Below are positions 56,664 to 64,000 of a DNA stretch of 64,000 nt, piece after piece. This stretch comes from HGM13233 sp964478515 (GTDB lineage: Bacteria > Bacillota > Clostridia > Oscillospirales > Ruminococcaceae): the NCBI GenBank assembly GCA_964478515.1, contig CAYZIL010000008.1, forward strand, positions 1 to 64,000. The letters are read 5' to 3'. Position numbers and translations under genes: made by a program. The notes under the pieces were generated by a model, which saw only the letters and a list, made by a program, of their open reading frames with translations, was not told the origin of the DNA and searched no databases. How positions within the stretch are numbered: position 1 is the stretch's first letter; each line of letters begins with the position of its first letter.

Positions 56664-58127
56664 TTATTCGCTCACTTTTAGTCTGTCGCCGGCAGTGCGC
56701 TCCAGCAGGCTGTTTGCCGTCAGATACTCGTCAAATATCTCCCGGCAGGAGGTGGCGACAACGCGCGGCTTGGCGTTTTGCTCAACTTCCTGCGGCGTCA
56801 CCGCAAGGAAGTCCTGCAAATTTACAATATGAAATTCCTGCAGCCCGACGCTGTAAAGTCTGTCGTCGGCGACCGGCTCGCCCTCAAACGTAAATTCCCG
56901 CAATATTTTCTCGCTGCGGGCATAGTCTATACTGACGCCGTGCGAAAACTGGTAGAACTCCGTGTGTCCGGCAAAAGCCTCGTCGCGCAGAATGTACAGC
57001 ACCATGCGCCTTAGCTGCGCGCCGGTTACTTTGAGCAACGTCACCGCGTCGTCGTAGGGGAAGGCCTCCACGAGGTCGCCGTAGGTGATAATCGGCCCAA
57101 TTTTCTCTATGCGCACACTGCCCGAGCCCAGCAGCATTATGTCCAGCCCGAGCGAGTCGCGCAAAATGTCGGCAAAAAGGTCGCCGAGCTCGGTCTCGCG
57201 GTTGCGCTGCGGGTGGGTCAGCTGCCGCGCCAGACGCGTAACTATGCGGCCGTACTTTTCGTCGGTAATGTTTTTATACCCGGCAATCAGGTTTTCCAAG
57301 CCGGCGTCGCGCAAACAGTGCGAGTCGTCAATGGGCACTGTTTGCCACTTGTAAGAATCTATTGCGTTGCGCTCGGTGTCGACAACTATGTCAAAACGGC
57401 CAATCTGGTCGGTGCCGGTGCCGGCTTGAACTATCAGAATGTCGTTGACCTTTTCGGGCTGCGCGAGAATGGTGTGGGAATGCCCGCCGATAATAATATC
57501 CACGCCCCAGGCGGGGTCAAGCGCGGCGGCCAGCTTTTTGTCCTCCTCTATGCCTATGTGGGTCAGCAAAACGGTCAAGTCGACGTCGACGGCATTGTAT
57601 GTGTTGCATATTCTGCCCACTTCGGCTGCCGCCGCGTCAATGTCCACAAACGAGCCTATCAGCCCGTCCTGCTTGGTCTGCGCGAGCACCTCCTCGGTAA
57701 TTACGCCGATAAACAGTATCTTCATGCCGTCGCGCTCAATTATCTGGCAGGGCTTGAACAGTCTCGTGTGGTTGGTGCGGATAAAGAAGTTGGCGTTAAT
57801 TATCGGGAATTTGGCGCACTTTTCGACAAACAGCAAGTGGGAAATGCCGTAGTCAATTTCGTGGTTGCCTATAGTCACCACGTCCGGCGCCAGCAGATTC
57901 ATTATTTCTATGGTCGAAATGCCCTTGTACTCGCTGTCAATAACCGAGCCTCGGAACATATCTCCCGCTATTGCGTAAATAGTGTTTGGTGCTTTTTGGC
58001 GGGTCTCGCTGACATACCCCGACAGCATTGAGACACCGCCTAACAGTCGGTCGTCTGCCTCTTCGGCGAGAAAGTCCCCGTGCAGGTCGTTGGAATGCAG
58101 CAGTGTCAATTTCTTGAGATTCTTCAT
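56664..58127 (-). CDS. Bifunctional metallophosphatase / 5'-nucleotidase family protein
   Basis: In this 487-residue protein the metallophosphoesterase domain (1 to about 280) shows TLLHSNDLHGDF (first metal Asp/His), AGDMFRGS, TIGNHEIDYG (catalytic Asn-His) and LLTHIG, then GGHSHT. The C-terminal 5'-nucleotidase domain includes NRETELGDLFADIL, GSGSVR and ITYGDLVEAFPYDDAV. Unlike UshA-type enzymes it has no signal peptide (MKNLKKLTLLHSND), so it acts inside the cell on nucleotides or sugar nucleotides. It is monocistronic. Confidence 0.92.
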   Translation of the reverse strand: MKNLKKLTLLHSNDLHGDFLAEEADDRLLGGVSMLSGYVSETRQKAPNTIYAIAGDMFRGSVIDSEYKGISTIEIMNLLAPDVVTIGNHEIDYGISHLLFVEKCAKFPIINANFFIRTNHTRLFKPCQIIERDGMKILFIGVITEEVLAQTKQDGLIGSFVDIDAAAAEVGRICNTYNAVDVDLTVLLTHIGIEEDKKLAAALDPAWGVDIIIGGHSHTILAQPEKVNDILIVQAGTGTDQIGRFDIVVDTERNAIDSYKWQTVPIDDSHCLRDAGLENLIAGYKNITDEKYGRIVTRLARQLTHPQRNRETELGDLFADILRDSLGLDIMLLGSGSVRIEKIGPIITYGDLVEAFPYDDAVTLLKVTGAQLRRMVLYILRDEAFAGHTEFYQFSHGVSIDYARSEKILREFTFEGEPVADDRLYSVGLQEFHIVNLQDFLAVTPQEVEQNAKPRVVATSCREIFDEYLTANSLLERTAGDRLKVSE

Positions 58128-58178
58128 GGCAGTGTGTTCCTTTCAACAGTAATGTCCTGCGCGGCGCGGCCTGCGGCG

Positions 58179-58210
58179 AAAAAACAGAGCGCATGGTTTC
58201 ATGCGCTCTG
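58179..58210 (-). terminator. Terminator of the lepA-ptsH operon
   Basis: Perfect 11-bp stem CAGAGCGCATG/CATGCGCTCTG, followed on the minus strand by TTTTTTCG. Confidence 0.88.
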
Positions 58211-58244
58211 TGGTTTTCCTGATTTCCCGCACGGCGCGCTTTTT

Positions 58245-58523
58245 TCAGTCCTCGCCGAAACCTGTTTCAATAAGCGCGCACAGCGCGTCGACCGCCTGCT
58301 GTTCGTCGTCCCCTTTGGCGCAGAGCTCCACTTCCTCGTCCTTACAGACGCCCAGCGACAGCAGCATGACGATTGATTTGGCGTTGACGGCCTCATCCTC
58401 GCTCTCTGCGGTCTTGCGAATTGTGATTTTGCTCTCGTAGCCCTTGGCAGCGCTGACAAAATCAGACGCCGGGCGCGCGTGCAGACCGCTTTTGTTGATT
58501 ACCTTCGTTACTTTGCTGTACAT
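58245..58523 (-). CDS. ptsH: Phosphocarrier protein HPr
   Basis: HPr carries phosphate from enzyme I to sugar-specific EII proteins. The 92-residue product has the active His15 in SGLHARPAS and a regulatory Ser in NAKSIVMLLSLGV. That Ser is residue 50 rather than the usual 46 because of a four-residue insertion (TAESEDEA) before it. The Ser allows HprK control and CcpA co-regulation, as in Firmicutes. It follows ptsI by 12 bases, the reverse of the usual ptsH-ptsI order. No EII gene is in the window. Confidence 0.96.
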   Translation of the reverse strand: MYSKVTKVINKSGLHARPASDFVSAAKGYESKITIRKTAESEDEAVNAKSIVMLLSLGVCKDEEVELCAKGDDEQQAVDALCALIETGFGED

Positions 58524-58535
58524 AATACAATCCTC

Positions 58536-60260
58536 CTAAATCAATTCGCTGAGCGAATTTTTTAAGTATTCTTCGACCTGCGCCGCTGTGTGCAGCGAGC
58601 GGGCCGTGTCGGCAAGCTCGCGGGCCTTTTGCGTGCTCAGTCCACGAATTACGCGCTTTATTTGCGCGACGGACGCGAGCCCCATACTCAGCTTGCGCAT
58701 GCCAAGACCAATAAGTACCGGTGCCGCAAGCACGTCGCCGCCGAGCTCGCCGCACACGCAAATGGGCTTGCCGGCCTTGTTGAACTGTTCGACAACGTAA
58801 CCGATAAGCCGGAACATTGCCGGGTGGTAGCTCTGGTAATAGCTGCTGACGGCCGGGTTGAGCCGGTCGACAGCTGTGGAGTACTGGCAAAGGTCGTTGG
58901 TGCCTATACTGGCAAAGTCGACCTCCTGCGCGGCTATGTCGGCAATAATTGCTATTGAGGGTATTTCTATCATTATACCGAGCTTGACGTTCGGCGCGTA
59001 GGGGATGTTGTCGGCGTCCAGTTCTTTTTTTACATCGTCAATTATCTGCTTTGCGCGGTGGATGTCGTCCATACTGCCGACCATCGGCAGCATTATCCAC
59101 AAGTTGCCGTGCACCGACGCGCGCAGCGCGGCGCGCAGCTGGGTGCGGAATATGTCTATCTCGTCGAAGCACAGCCGCAGCGCGCGCTTGCCGAGAAAGG
59201 GGTTGTCCTCTTTGGGCAGGTTCATGCATTGCAGTGTCTTGTCGCCGCCGATGTCGAGTGTGCGCAGCGTCACCGGACGCTCGCCGAAGCGCTGCAGCAC
59301 TTTTTTGTAAATATCGTACTGTTCGTCCTCGGTTGGCAGCACATCGCGGCCCATATAGAGAAACTCTGTGCGAAACAGTCCGACAAGGTCGACGTACTTT
59401 TCGCCCTCAAGCTCGGTCGCGTCGGCCGAGCCGATGTTCAGCCCCAGCTCTATGCGCGCGCCGTCTGCCGTTACCGGCTCGCTGTCAATATATTTTTTAA
59501 CATCCGCGGCTTTTTTAAGGTAAGCGGCGCGCTTTTCGCCGTATTCGGCGCACATGGCGCTGTCGGGCTCGCAGAACAGGTTTCCGTTCACGGCGTCGAC
59601 AACTACGTCGGCGTCGTTTTGTATAAAGCCCATCAGGCCGCTGACGCCCAGCAGCGCCGGTATTTCGTAGCTGCGCGCAATAATTGCCGAGTGTGAGGTG
59701 GCGCCGCCGACCTCGGTGACAATCGCCAGCACTTTGCTGCGGTCGAGCGTCGCCGTGTCAGAGGGAAAAAGGTCGTGCGCGGCAACAATAACGGGTTTTT
59801 CCAGCGAGGCAAGGTTGCGCTCTATGCGCCCGACCCAGTTGCGCAAAAGCCGGTTGCGCACGTCAAACAAGTCGGCGACACGCTCGGCAATAAGCGGGTC
59901 TTTCGTCTTGCTGATAAGCTTGACGAACTTGCCGTAGGTTTTGAATATTGCCCAGTCGGGGCAACAGAGATCCTCGCTGACGAGCTCGGTAATCTCCTCG
60001 TCTATGGCCTCGTCGTCAAGTATCTCAATGTGCGCCGCAAATATTTTTGCCTTGTCCGGGTCGTTTTGTGAAAGCTTTTCAATAATCGCGTCCAACTCGG
60101 CGCGCGCTGCGCTTTTGGCGGCGCGGTAGCGCTCCAAATAGTCGTCGACCGCCTCTTTCGCAATCTCGCTCTCGGTTATTTTCGGGTCAAAAGGCTCGTA
60201 GCGGTATACCGGACCGACGGCGATTCCTTTTGAAACTGGGTTTCCCTTGTACTGCTGCAT
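58536..60260 (-). CDS. ptsI: PTS enzyme I (phosphoenolpyruvate-protein phosphotransferase)
   Basis: Enzyme I takes phosphate from PEP onto a histidine and passes it to HPr. The 574-residue length is normal. Visible are the HPr-binding N-domain, the active His in EVGGATSHSAIIAR, and the PEP-binding barrel with LFRTEFLYMGRDVLPTEDEQ, RTLDIGGDKTL, MLPMVG and GIMIEIPSIA. SIGTNDLCQYSTAVDR and CGELGGD with the catalytic Cys complete it. It lies between a HAD phosphatase gene (12 bases upstream) and ptsH. Confidence 0.97.
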   Translation of the reverse strand: MQQYKGNPVSKGIAVGPVYRYEPFDPKITESEIAKEAVDDYLERYRAAKSAARAELDAIIEKLSQNDPDKAKIFAAHIEILDDEAIDEEITELVSEDLCCPDWAIFKTYGKFVKLISKTKDPLIAERVADLFDVRNRLLRNWVGRIERNLASLEKPVIVAAHDLFPSDTATLDRSKVLAIVTEVGGATSHSAIIARSYEIPALLGVSGLMGFIQNDADVVVDAVNGNLFCEPDSAMCAEYGEKRAAYLKKAADVKKYIDSEPVTADGARIELGLNIGSADATELEGEKYVDLVGLFRTEFLYMGRDVLPTEDEQYDIYKKVLQRFGERPVTLRTLDIGGDKTLQCMNLPKEDNPFLGKRALRLCFDEIDIFRTQLRAALRASVHGNLWIMLPMVGSMDDIHRAKQIIDDVKKELDADNIPYAPNVKLGIMIEIPSIAIIADIAAQEVDFASIGTNDLCQYSTAVDRLNPAVSSYYQSYHPAMFRLIGYVVEQFNKAGKPICVCGELGGDVLAAPVLIGLGMRKLSMGLASVAQIKRVIRGLSTQKARELADTARSLHTAAQVEEYLKNSLSELI

Positions 60261-60272
60261 TTTTCGCTCCTT

Positions 60273-61151
60273 TTATATCTGCTCTTTATTTATGCACTGT
60301 AATATTTTCGCGACGCCCAACGCCACGCCGTCGGCGTCGTTGCTCGCACAGACGAAGTCGGCGCGCTGCTTGACGTCGTTCGGGGCGTTGTCCATAGCCA
60401 CCGCCAGACCCGCGGCGGCAAACATCGGCAGGTCATTGTAAAAGTCGCCGAAGGCGCAAACGGCGCTGTCTTCAAGTCCCAATATCCGCGCTGCCGCGCG
60501 GGCGCCGTCGCCCTTGTTAACGCCGGCGGCGACTATCTCCATACAGTCCGGGTCGGAGAAGAAGAAGTCGAACTCCGTTTTTGTTTTCAGGTAAGCTTCA
60601 ACTTTTTCGTGGATTGTGCGCGGCTCGCCGCGGCGGCGCTGAACGAGAAACTTGGTAATTTTGCGCGCGCCGGCGTCGGCGTCGCCGTAATATTCAAGCC
60701 GCATCTGCGCAAGACCGGCAGCGCGCGCGGACTCGTTGTAAACGCGAAATTTCTCTATGCGCTCGCTGTCGCGCGCGAACAGGGATTGCTGCTCGCTGAG
60801 CGTCACAACGTCGGCGCCGAGACTTTGACAGTAGGCCAGCAACCGCAGCGCCGCGCCGGGCTCTGGCAGTCGCTCATACACAACCGCGCCGCTGCCGGCG
60901 TCGAATATCTGCGCGCCGTTGGCGGTTATTACCGGCCCGCTCAAATTCAGTTCGCGCACAAAGTACCCGAGCATTGACCAGACCCGTCCGGTACAAAAGG
61001 TAAAGTGTACCCCGGCGGCGCGCGCCGCCGCGGCCGCGGCGCATGTTGCCGCGCTCAAGCGCTTTTTTGAGTCGAGCAGCGTGCCGTCCATGTCGGCAAC
61101 TATAAGTCTTATTTGCTGCGCGCGCTGCGAAAACTGCGCCGCGCTCAGCAC
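60273..61151 (-). CDS. Cof-type HAD hydrolase
   Basis: In this 292-residue sugar-phosphate phosphatase-like protein, VADMDGTLLDSKKRLS has the nucleophile and acid Asp pair, FCTGRVWSMLGYF follows, then a C2B-type cap. GVNKGDGARAA contains the conserved Lys and CAFGDFYNDLPMFAAAG the metal-binding Asp pair. Such enzymes dephosphorylate sugar phosphates or flavin intermediates; the substrate is unknown. The start is GTG 61151, overlapping the nudix stop by 7 bases. Confidence 0.92.
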   Translation of the reverse strand: MLSAAQFSQRAQQIRLIVADMDGTLLDSKKRLSAATCAAAAAARAAGVHFTFCTGRVWSMLGYFVRELNLSGPVITANGAQIFDAGSGAVVYERLPEPGAALRLLAYCQSLGADVVTLSEQQSLFARDSERIEKFRVYNESARAAGLAQMRLEYYGDADAGARKITKFLVQRRRGEPRTIHEKVEAYLKTKTEFDFFFSDPDCMEIVAAGVNKGDGARAAARILGLEDSAVCAFGDFYNDLPMFAAAGLAVAMDNAPNDVKQRADFVCASNDADGVALGVAKILQCINKEQI

Positions 61152-61564
61152 GCCGAGCGGCTCTCTATAAATTCACGCGCCTTTTGCAGCACCTTGCGGT
61201 CGTTGCGGTAACTCAGCGCCGTGCCGGCGTCATCCAGCGGCAGCCAGCGCGCAGCGCTGACCTCCTCGGGCTGCAAGCTCAGCTTGCTGTCAATGTCCAC
61301 CACAGTCGCAAAATAGCGCACCGTTTTCATGCAGCCGGGCTTGGGCGAGTATTTGACCGTGGCGCTGAAGCCCTGTTCGGGTTCTACGCGCAGTCCGGTT
61401 TCTTCCAGGACTTCTCTTTTGGCGGTTTGCAGTTGGGTCTCGCCGCTCTCAATATGTCCTTTCGGAAACGACCAGTGGCCGCCCTTAAGGTTTTGTGTCA
61501 GCAGTATCTTCCAGCCGCCGTCAGCGGCAAAAATGACACAGCCGCACGAATATTCGTATTTCAT
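61145..61564 (-). CDS. Nudix hydrolase (diadenosine-polyphosphatase-like)
   Basis: The 139-residue product carries the nudix box in full: GHIESGETQLQTAKRE then VLEETGL, providing the metal-binding glutamates. The N-terminus (YSCGCVIFAADGGWKILLTQN) and HWSFPKGH resemble bis(5'-nucleosyl)-tetraphosphatases, which clear Ap4A-type alarmones. It sits 25 bases after hemW and overlaps the HAD gene by 7 bases. Confidence 0.92.
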   Translation of the reverse strand: MKYEYSCGCVIFAADGGWKILLTQNLKGGHWSFPKGHIESGETQLQTAKREVLEETGLRVEPEQGFSATVKYSPKPGCMKTVRYFATVVDIDSKLSLQPEEVSAARWLPLDDAGTALSYRNDRKVLQKAREFIESRSAC

Positions 61565-61589
61565 TGCAGCCTCTTTCCCGCGGCGCCGC

Positions 61590-62702
61590 TCAAATCATTT
61601 GCGCAAGTATCTCGTTGGAGACGAGAAAACCCCGCACGGTAAAACGGACGACGTCGCCGTCAAAAATCAAGAATTCCGCCTCGGCCAGTTCTCTCATCAC
61701 GGTCAGTTTTTCTTCTTTGAAGCGGTAGTTATACAATTTGTATAGTTTTTCTAACGATAAACCTTCTGTTGTGCGCATACGGCAGATAATGTAGTCGGTG
61801 GCGTCAACAGCGCCCTCGTCGTGCAGCAATTCCACTCCGCCGTCAGGGACATTTTCGCTGTAAAGCCGGCAAAACTGCGCAAGGTCGCGCTCGCAGCTGT
61901 AGCGGCGGCCGGCAATGCTGCTGTGCGCGCCCGGGCCGATGCCAATATAGTCCTCGCAATTCCAGTATTTCAAATTGTGCCGGCCGCGCTTGCCGTCGCG
62001 GGCGAAATTTGAAATTTCGTACTGAGCAAAACCGTAGCCGGCAAGCTCCCCGACACACTGCTCGTAGAGGTCTGCGGCGGTGTCGTCGTCTATTGGACCG
62101 TCGGGCCAGCGCTGCGCATAGGGAGTGCCCGGCATTATTTTCAGCAGATAAGCGGAAATATGTGTCAACGGCAGCGCGGCGAGCCGGGCGAGCGTGCGCG
62201 ACAGCGACCGGGCAGTCATGCCCGGTATCGCCAGCATGACGTCGGCGCTGACATTGTTAAAACCGGCCGCAAAGGCGAGCCTTAACGCTTTAAGCGCGCC
62301 GGCGGAATCGTGTCGGCGGCCGAGCGCTGCGAGTTCGCCGTCGTCCAGCGACTGCACGCCGAGCGAAAGCCGGTTGACGCCGGCGGCGCGCAGCGCACCG
62401 AGCAGTTCTGCCGTACAGTCGGCGGGGTTCAGCTCACAGCTGACCTCGGCGTCAGCGCCTATTTTATAGTTGTCGAAAGCGGCGCGCGCCAAGCGGGTTA
62501 TCTGCTGCGGCGTCAATTGCGAGGGCGTGCCGCCGCCGAAATACAGCGAGTCGGCCGCCGGCGCGGGCAGTGCGCGCATTTGGTTTTGCGCCGCGGCGAC
62601 ATAAGTCTCTTTTGCAGTGCCGTTTGCGGCCAGGGAATAAAAATCGCAATAGGGACATTTGCGCGCGCAAAAAGGGACATGGACGTATACGCCGGCACTC
62701 AT
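61590..62702 (-). CDS. hemW: HemW-like radical SAM protein
   Basis: This 370-residue protein of the HemN/HemW family has YVHVPFCARKCPYCDFYS (the CxxxCxxC cluster motif plus the family's fourth nearby Cys), YFGGGTPSQLTPQQI, ELNPAD, GVNRLSLGVQSLDDGELAALGR and GYGFAQYEISNFARDG. HemW is a heme chaperone rather than a coproporphyrinogen dehydrogenase. The ATG at 62702 overlaps the lepA stop as ATGA, the well-known lepA-hemW arrangement of Firmicutes; a longer frame upstream is antisense-like and not supported. Confidence 0.93.
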   Translation of the reverse strand: MSAGVYVHVPFCARKCPYCDFYSLAANGTAKETYVAAAQNQMRALPAPAADSLYFGGGTPSQLTPQQITRLARAAFDNYKIGADAEVSCELNPADCTAELLGALRAAGVNRLSLGVQSLDDGELAALGRRHDSAGALKALRLAFAAGFNNVSADVMLAIPGMTARSLSRTLARLAALPLTHISAYLLKIMPGTPYAQRWPDGPIDDDTAADLYEQCVGELAGYGFAQYEISNFARDGKRGRHNLKYWNCEDYIGIGPGAHSSIAGRRYSCERDLAQFCRLYSENVPDGGVELLHDEGAVDATDYIICRMRTTEGLSLEKLYKLYNYRFKEEKLTVMRELAEAEFLIFDGDVVRFTVRGFLVSNEILAQMI

Positions 62703-64000
62703 TCGTCGAGCTTGAGCACTGCGGTAAATGCCTCGCTGGGCACCTGTACGCTGCCGAGCTGCCGCATTTTCTTTTTGCCCTCTTTCTGCTTTTCCAGCAG
62801 CTTCTTTTTGCGGGTGATGTCGCCGCCGTAGCACTTGGCCAGCACGTCCTTGCGCATGGCTTTAACCGTCTCGCGCGCTATTATGCGCCCGCCCACGGCG
62901 GCCTGTATCGGCACTTCAAAAAGCTGGCGGGGAATATTGTCCTTTAATTTTTGCGCGACCGTGCGCCCGCGGTTGTAGGCCTTGTCGGTGTGGACTATAA
63001 ACGACAGCGCGTCGACCGCCTCGCCGTTTATAAGAAAGTCCAACCGCACCAGTTTGCTCTCGCGGAAACCGTCAAGCTCGTAATCGTAGCTCGCGTAGCC
63101 GCGGCTGCGGCTTTTGAGCGAGTCGAAAAAGTCGTAGATTATTTCACCGAGCGGCATTTCGTAGTGAAGATCCACCCGCTCGGCGGTGAGGTATTTCATG
63201 TCGACGAACACGCCGCGGCGGTCCTGGCAAAGCTCCATAATAGTGCCGACATATTCCGACGGCGTGTAGATATGCGTCGCGGCAAAGGGCTCCTCCGCCT
63301 TGGCAATTACCGAAGGGTCGGGGTAGGCGGTGGGATTGTCGACCATCATCACCGTGCCGTCGGTTTTGGTTATGCGGTAGACGACGCTGGGAATGGTGGT
63401 TATTAAGTCGAGGTCAAACTCGCGCTCCAGGCGCTCGACAATGATTTCCAGGTGCAAAAGGCCCAAAAAGCCGCAGCGGAAACCGAAGCCCAGCGCCGCC
63501 GAGGTGTCGCCCTCAAACGAGAGCGAGGCGTCGTTGAGCTGCAATTTTTCCAGCGCGTCACGCAGCTCGCCATAGCGGGCGCCGTCGGCCGGGTAGATAC
63601 CGCAAAAGACCATCGGCACCGCTTTGCGGTAGCCTGGCAGCGGCTCGGCCGCCGGCCGCTCGGCCGCGGTAACGGTATCGCCGACGCGGGTGTCGCGCAC
63701 TGTTTTTATGCTCGCCGTTATATAGCCGACTTCGCCGGCAACAAGGCTTTCGCACTCAAACAACCGCTGTGCGCCCATATGACCCAGCTCAACAATCGTA
63801 AACTCGGCACCGGTCTGCATAAGCCGAATGCGCTCGCCTTTTTTTACTGTGCCGTCGACGACGCGCACATTAATTATAACGCCCTTGTAGCTGTCATAGA
63901 CGCTGTCGAATATCAGCGCCTTGAACGGCGCTTTTTCGTCGCCGTGCGGCGCCGGCACGTCGCTGATGACGCGCTCTATAACCTCGGCAATGTTGGTGCC
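62699..64000 (-). CDS. lepA: Elongation factor 4 (LepA), N-terminus outside window
   Basis: LepA is a ribosome-associated GTPase that remodels stalled or mispositioned ribosomes. The frame enters from the right edge and supplies 433 residues of the usual ~600. Visible are VIERVISDVPAPHGDEKAPFKALIFDS (start of domain 2), GEVGYITASIKTVRDTRVGDTVT, FCGIYPADGARYGELRDALEKLQLNDASL, GFRCGFLGLLHLEIIVERLERE and the LepA-specific C-terminus KMRQLGSVQVPSEAF. The N-terminal G domain lies outside. It is translationally coupled to hemW. Confidence 0.97.
   Translation of the reverse strand, partial: GTNIAEVIERVISDVPAPHGDEKAPFKALIFDSVYDSYKGVIINVRVVDGTVKKGERIRLMQTGAEFTIVELGHMGAQRLFECESLVAGEVGYITASIKTVRDTRVGDTVTAAERPAAEPLPGYRKAVPMVFCGIYPADGARYGELRDALEKLQLNDASLSFEGDTSAALGFGFRCGFLGLLHLEIIVERLEREFDLDLITTIPSVVYRITKTDGTVMMVDNPTAYPDPSVIAKAEEPFAATHIYTPSEYVGTIMELCQDRRGVFVDMKYLTAERVDLHYEMPLGEIIYDFFDSLKSRSRGYASYDYELDGFRESKLVRLDFLINGEAVDALSFIVHTDKAYNRGRTVAQKLKDNIPRQLFEVPIQAAVGGRIIARETVKAMRKDVLAKCYGGDITRKKKLLEKQKEGKKKMRQLGSVQVPSEAFTAVLKLDE

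Overview
The window is bacterial DNA, most likely from an endospore-forming, fairly G+C-rich member of the Clostridia. The evidence is spoVAC and spoVAD, a LytM-domain protein of SpoIIQ type, a T-box leader, DegV, DUF1836 and DUF3788 proteins, Gram-positive-style lipoproteins and strong AGGAGG ribosome-binding sites. No insertion sequence, CRISPR array or rRNA gene was seen. Only the first ~0.8 kb looks foreign: a truncated, less G+C-rich gene of mobile-element type, followed by A+T-rich DNA that stops at a tRNA-fMet gene.

Layout. 1-870: edge of a probable integrated element, then tRNA-fMet. 0.9-10.6 kb (minus strand): a small Cys-rich membrane protein; a glycolytic operon of a fused phosphoglycerate kinase-triosephosphate isomerase, gpmI and a GH4 glycosidase; a stomatin-NfeD pair; a GltS-type symporter with an acyltransferase-zinc-ribbon protein. 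10.7-13 kb (plus): nagB, a lipoprotein and a chloramphenicol acetyltransferase homologue. 13.1-16 kb (minus): rpe followed by a stripped-down, cysteine-poor rnfD-rnfE-rnfA set. 16.2-19.4 kb (minus): a two-component system with an HtrA-like protein that has lost its catalytic histidine. 19.5-27 kb: ychF, an MTA/SAH nucleosidase, an aldo/keto reductase, prmA with an orphan ABC ATPase, an Lrp-regulator/aminotransferase pair and a WYL regulator. 27-31 kb (plus): spoVAC-spoVAD, a Trp-type T-box controlling a lone trpB2, and a small gene behind LexA-like boxes. 31-38 kb: pseudouridine catabolism (psuK-psuG), the LytM protein, a deaminase, a PpiC lipoprotein, tRNA-Arg, an apparently leaderless DUF1836 gene, degV and a PAP2 pseudogene. 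38.5-41.7 kb (plus): a diguanylate cyclase, a TIGR01906 membrane protein and a cation-diffusion facilitator.

42.2-52 kb (minus) is a ten-gene sugar operon: TIM-barrel isomerase/epimerase, Gfo/Idh oxidoreductase, ribose-type ABC transporter, cupin phosphoglucose isomerase, 3-hexulose-6-phosphate synthase, 6-phospho-3-hexuloisomerase, ROK kinase and DeoR regulator. It reads as uptake of a hexose or hexoside followed by conversion to ribulose 5-phosphate plus formaldehyde, a reversed RuMP route. Rpe at 15.4 kb and the fused glycolytic enzyme could pass the carbon on. 52.3-64 kb: lexA, a CDP-alcohol phosphatidyltransferase with an apparent AUA start, a class-I-amidotransferase-like peptidase, a second degV, a DUF3788 protein, a 5'-nucleotidase, and a minus-strand operon lepA-hemW-nudix-HAD-ptsI-ptsH.

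The two most unusual systems are the reversed-RuMP sugar operon and the rnfDEA module. The latter lacks rnfB, rnfC and rnfG and has lost three of the four cysteines expected to hold the membrane iron-sulfur centre. Other notable points are the PGK-TPI fusion, the LexA-box small gene, the leaderless DUF1836 gene, an adenosine-deaminase homologue with altered catalytic residues, and a two-copy 51-bp intergenic repeat. All calls come from reading the sequence; no database search was run.
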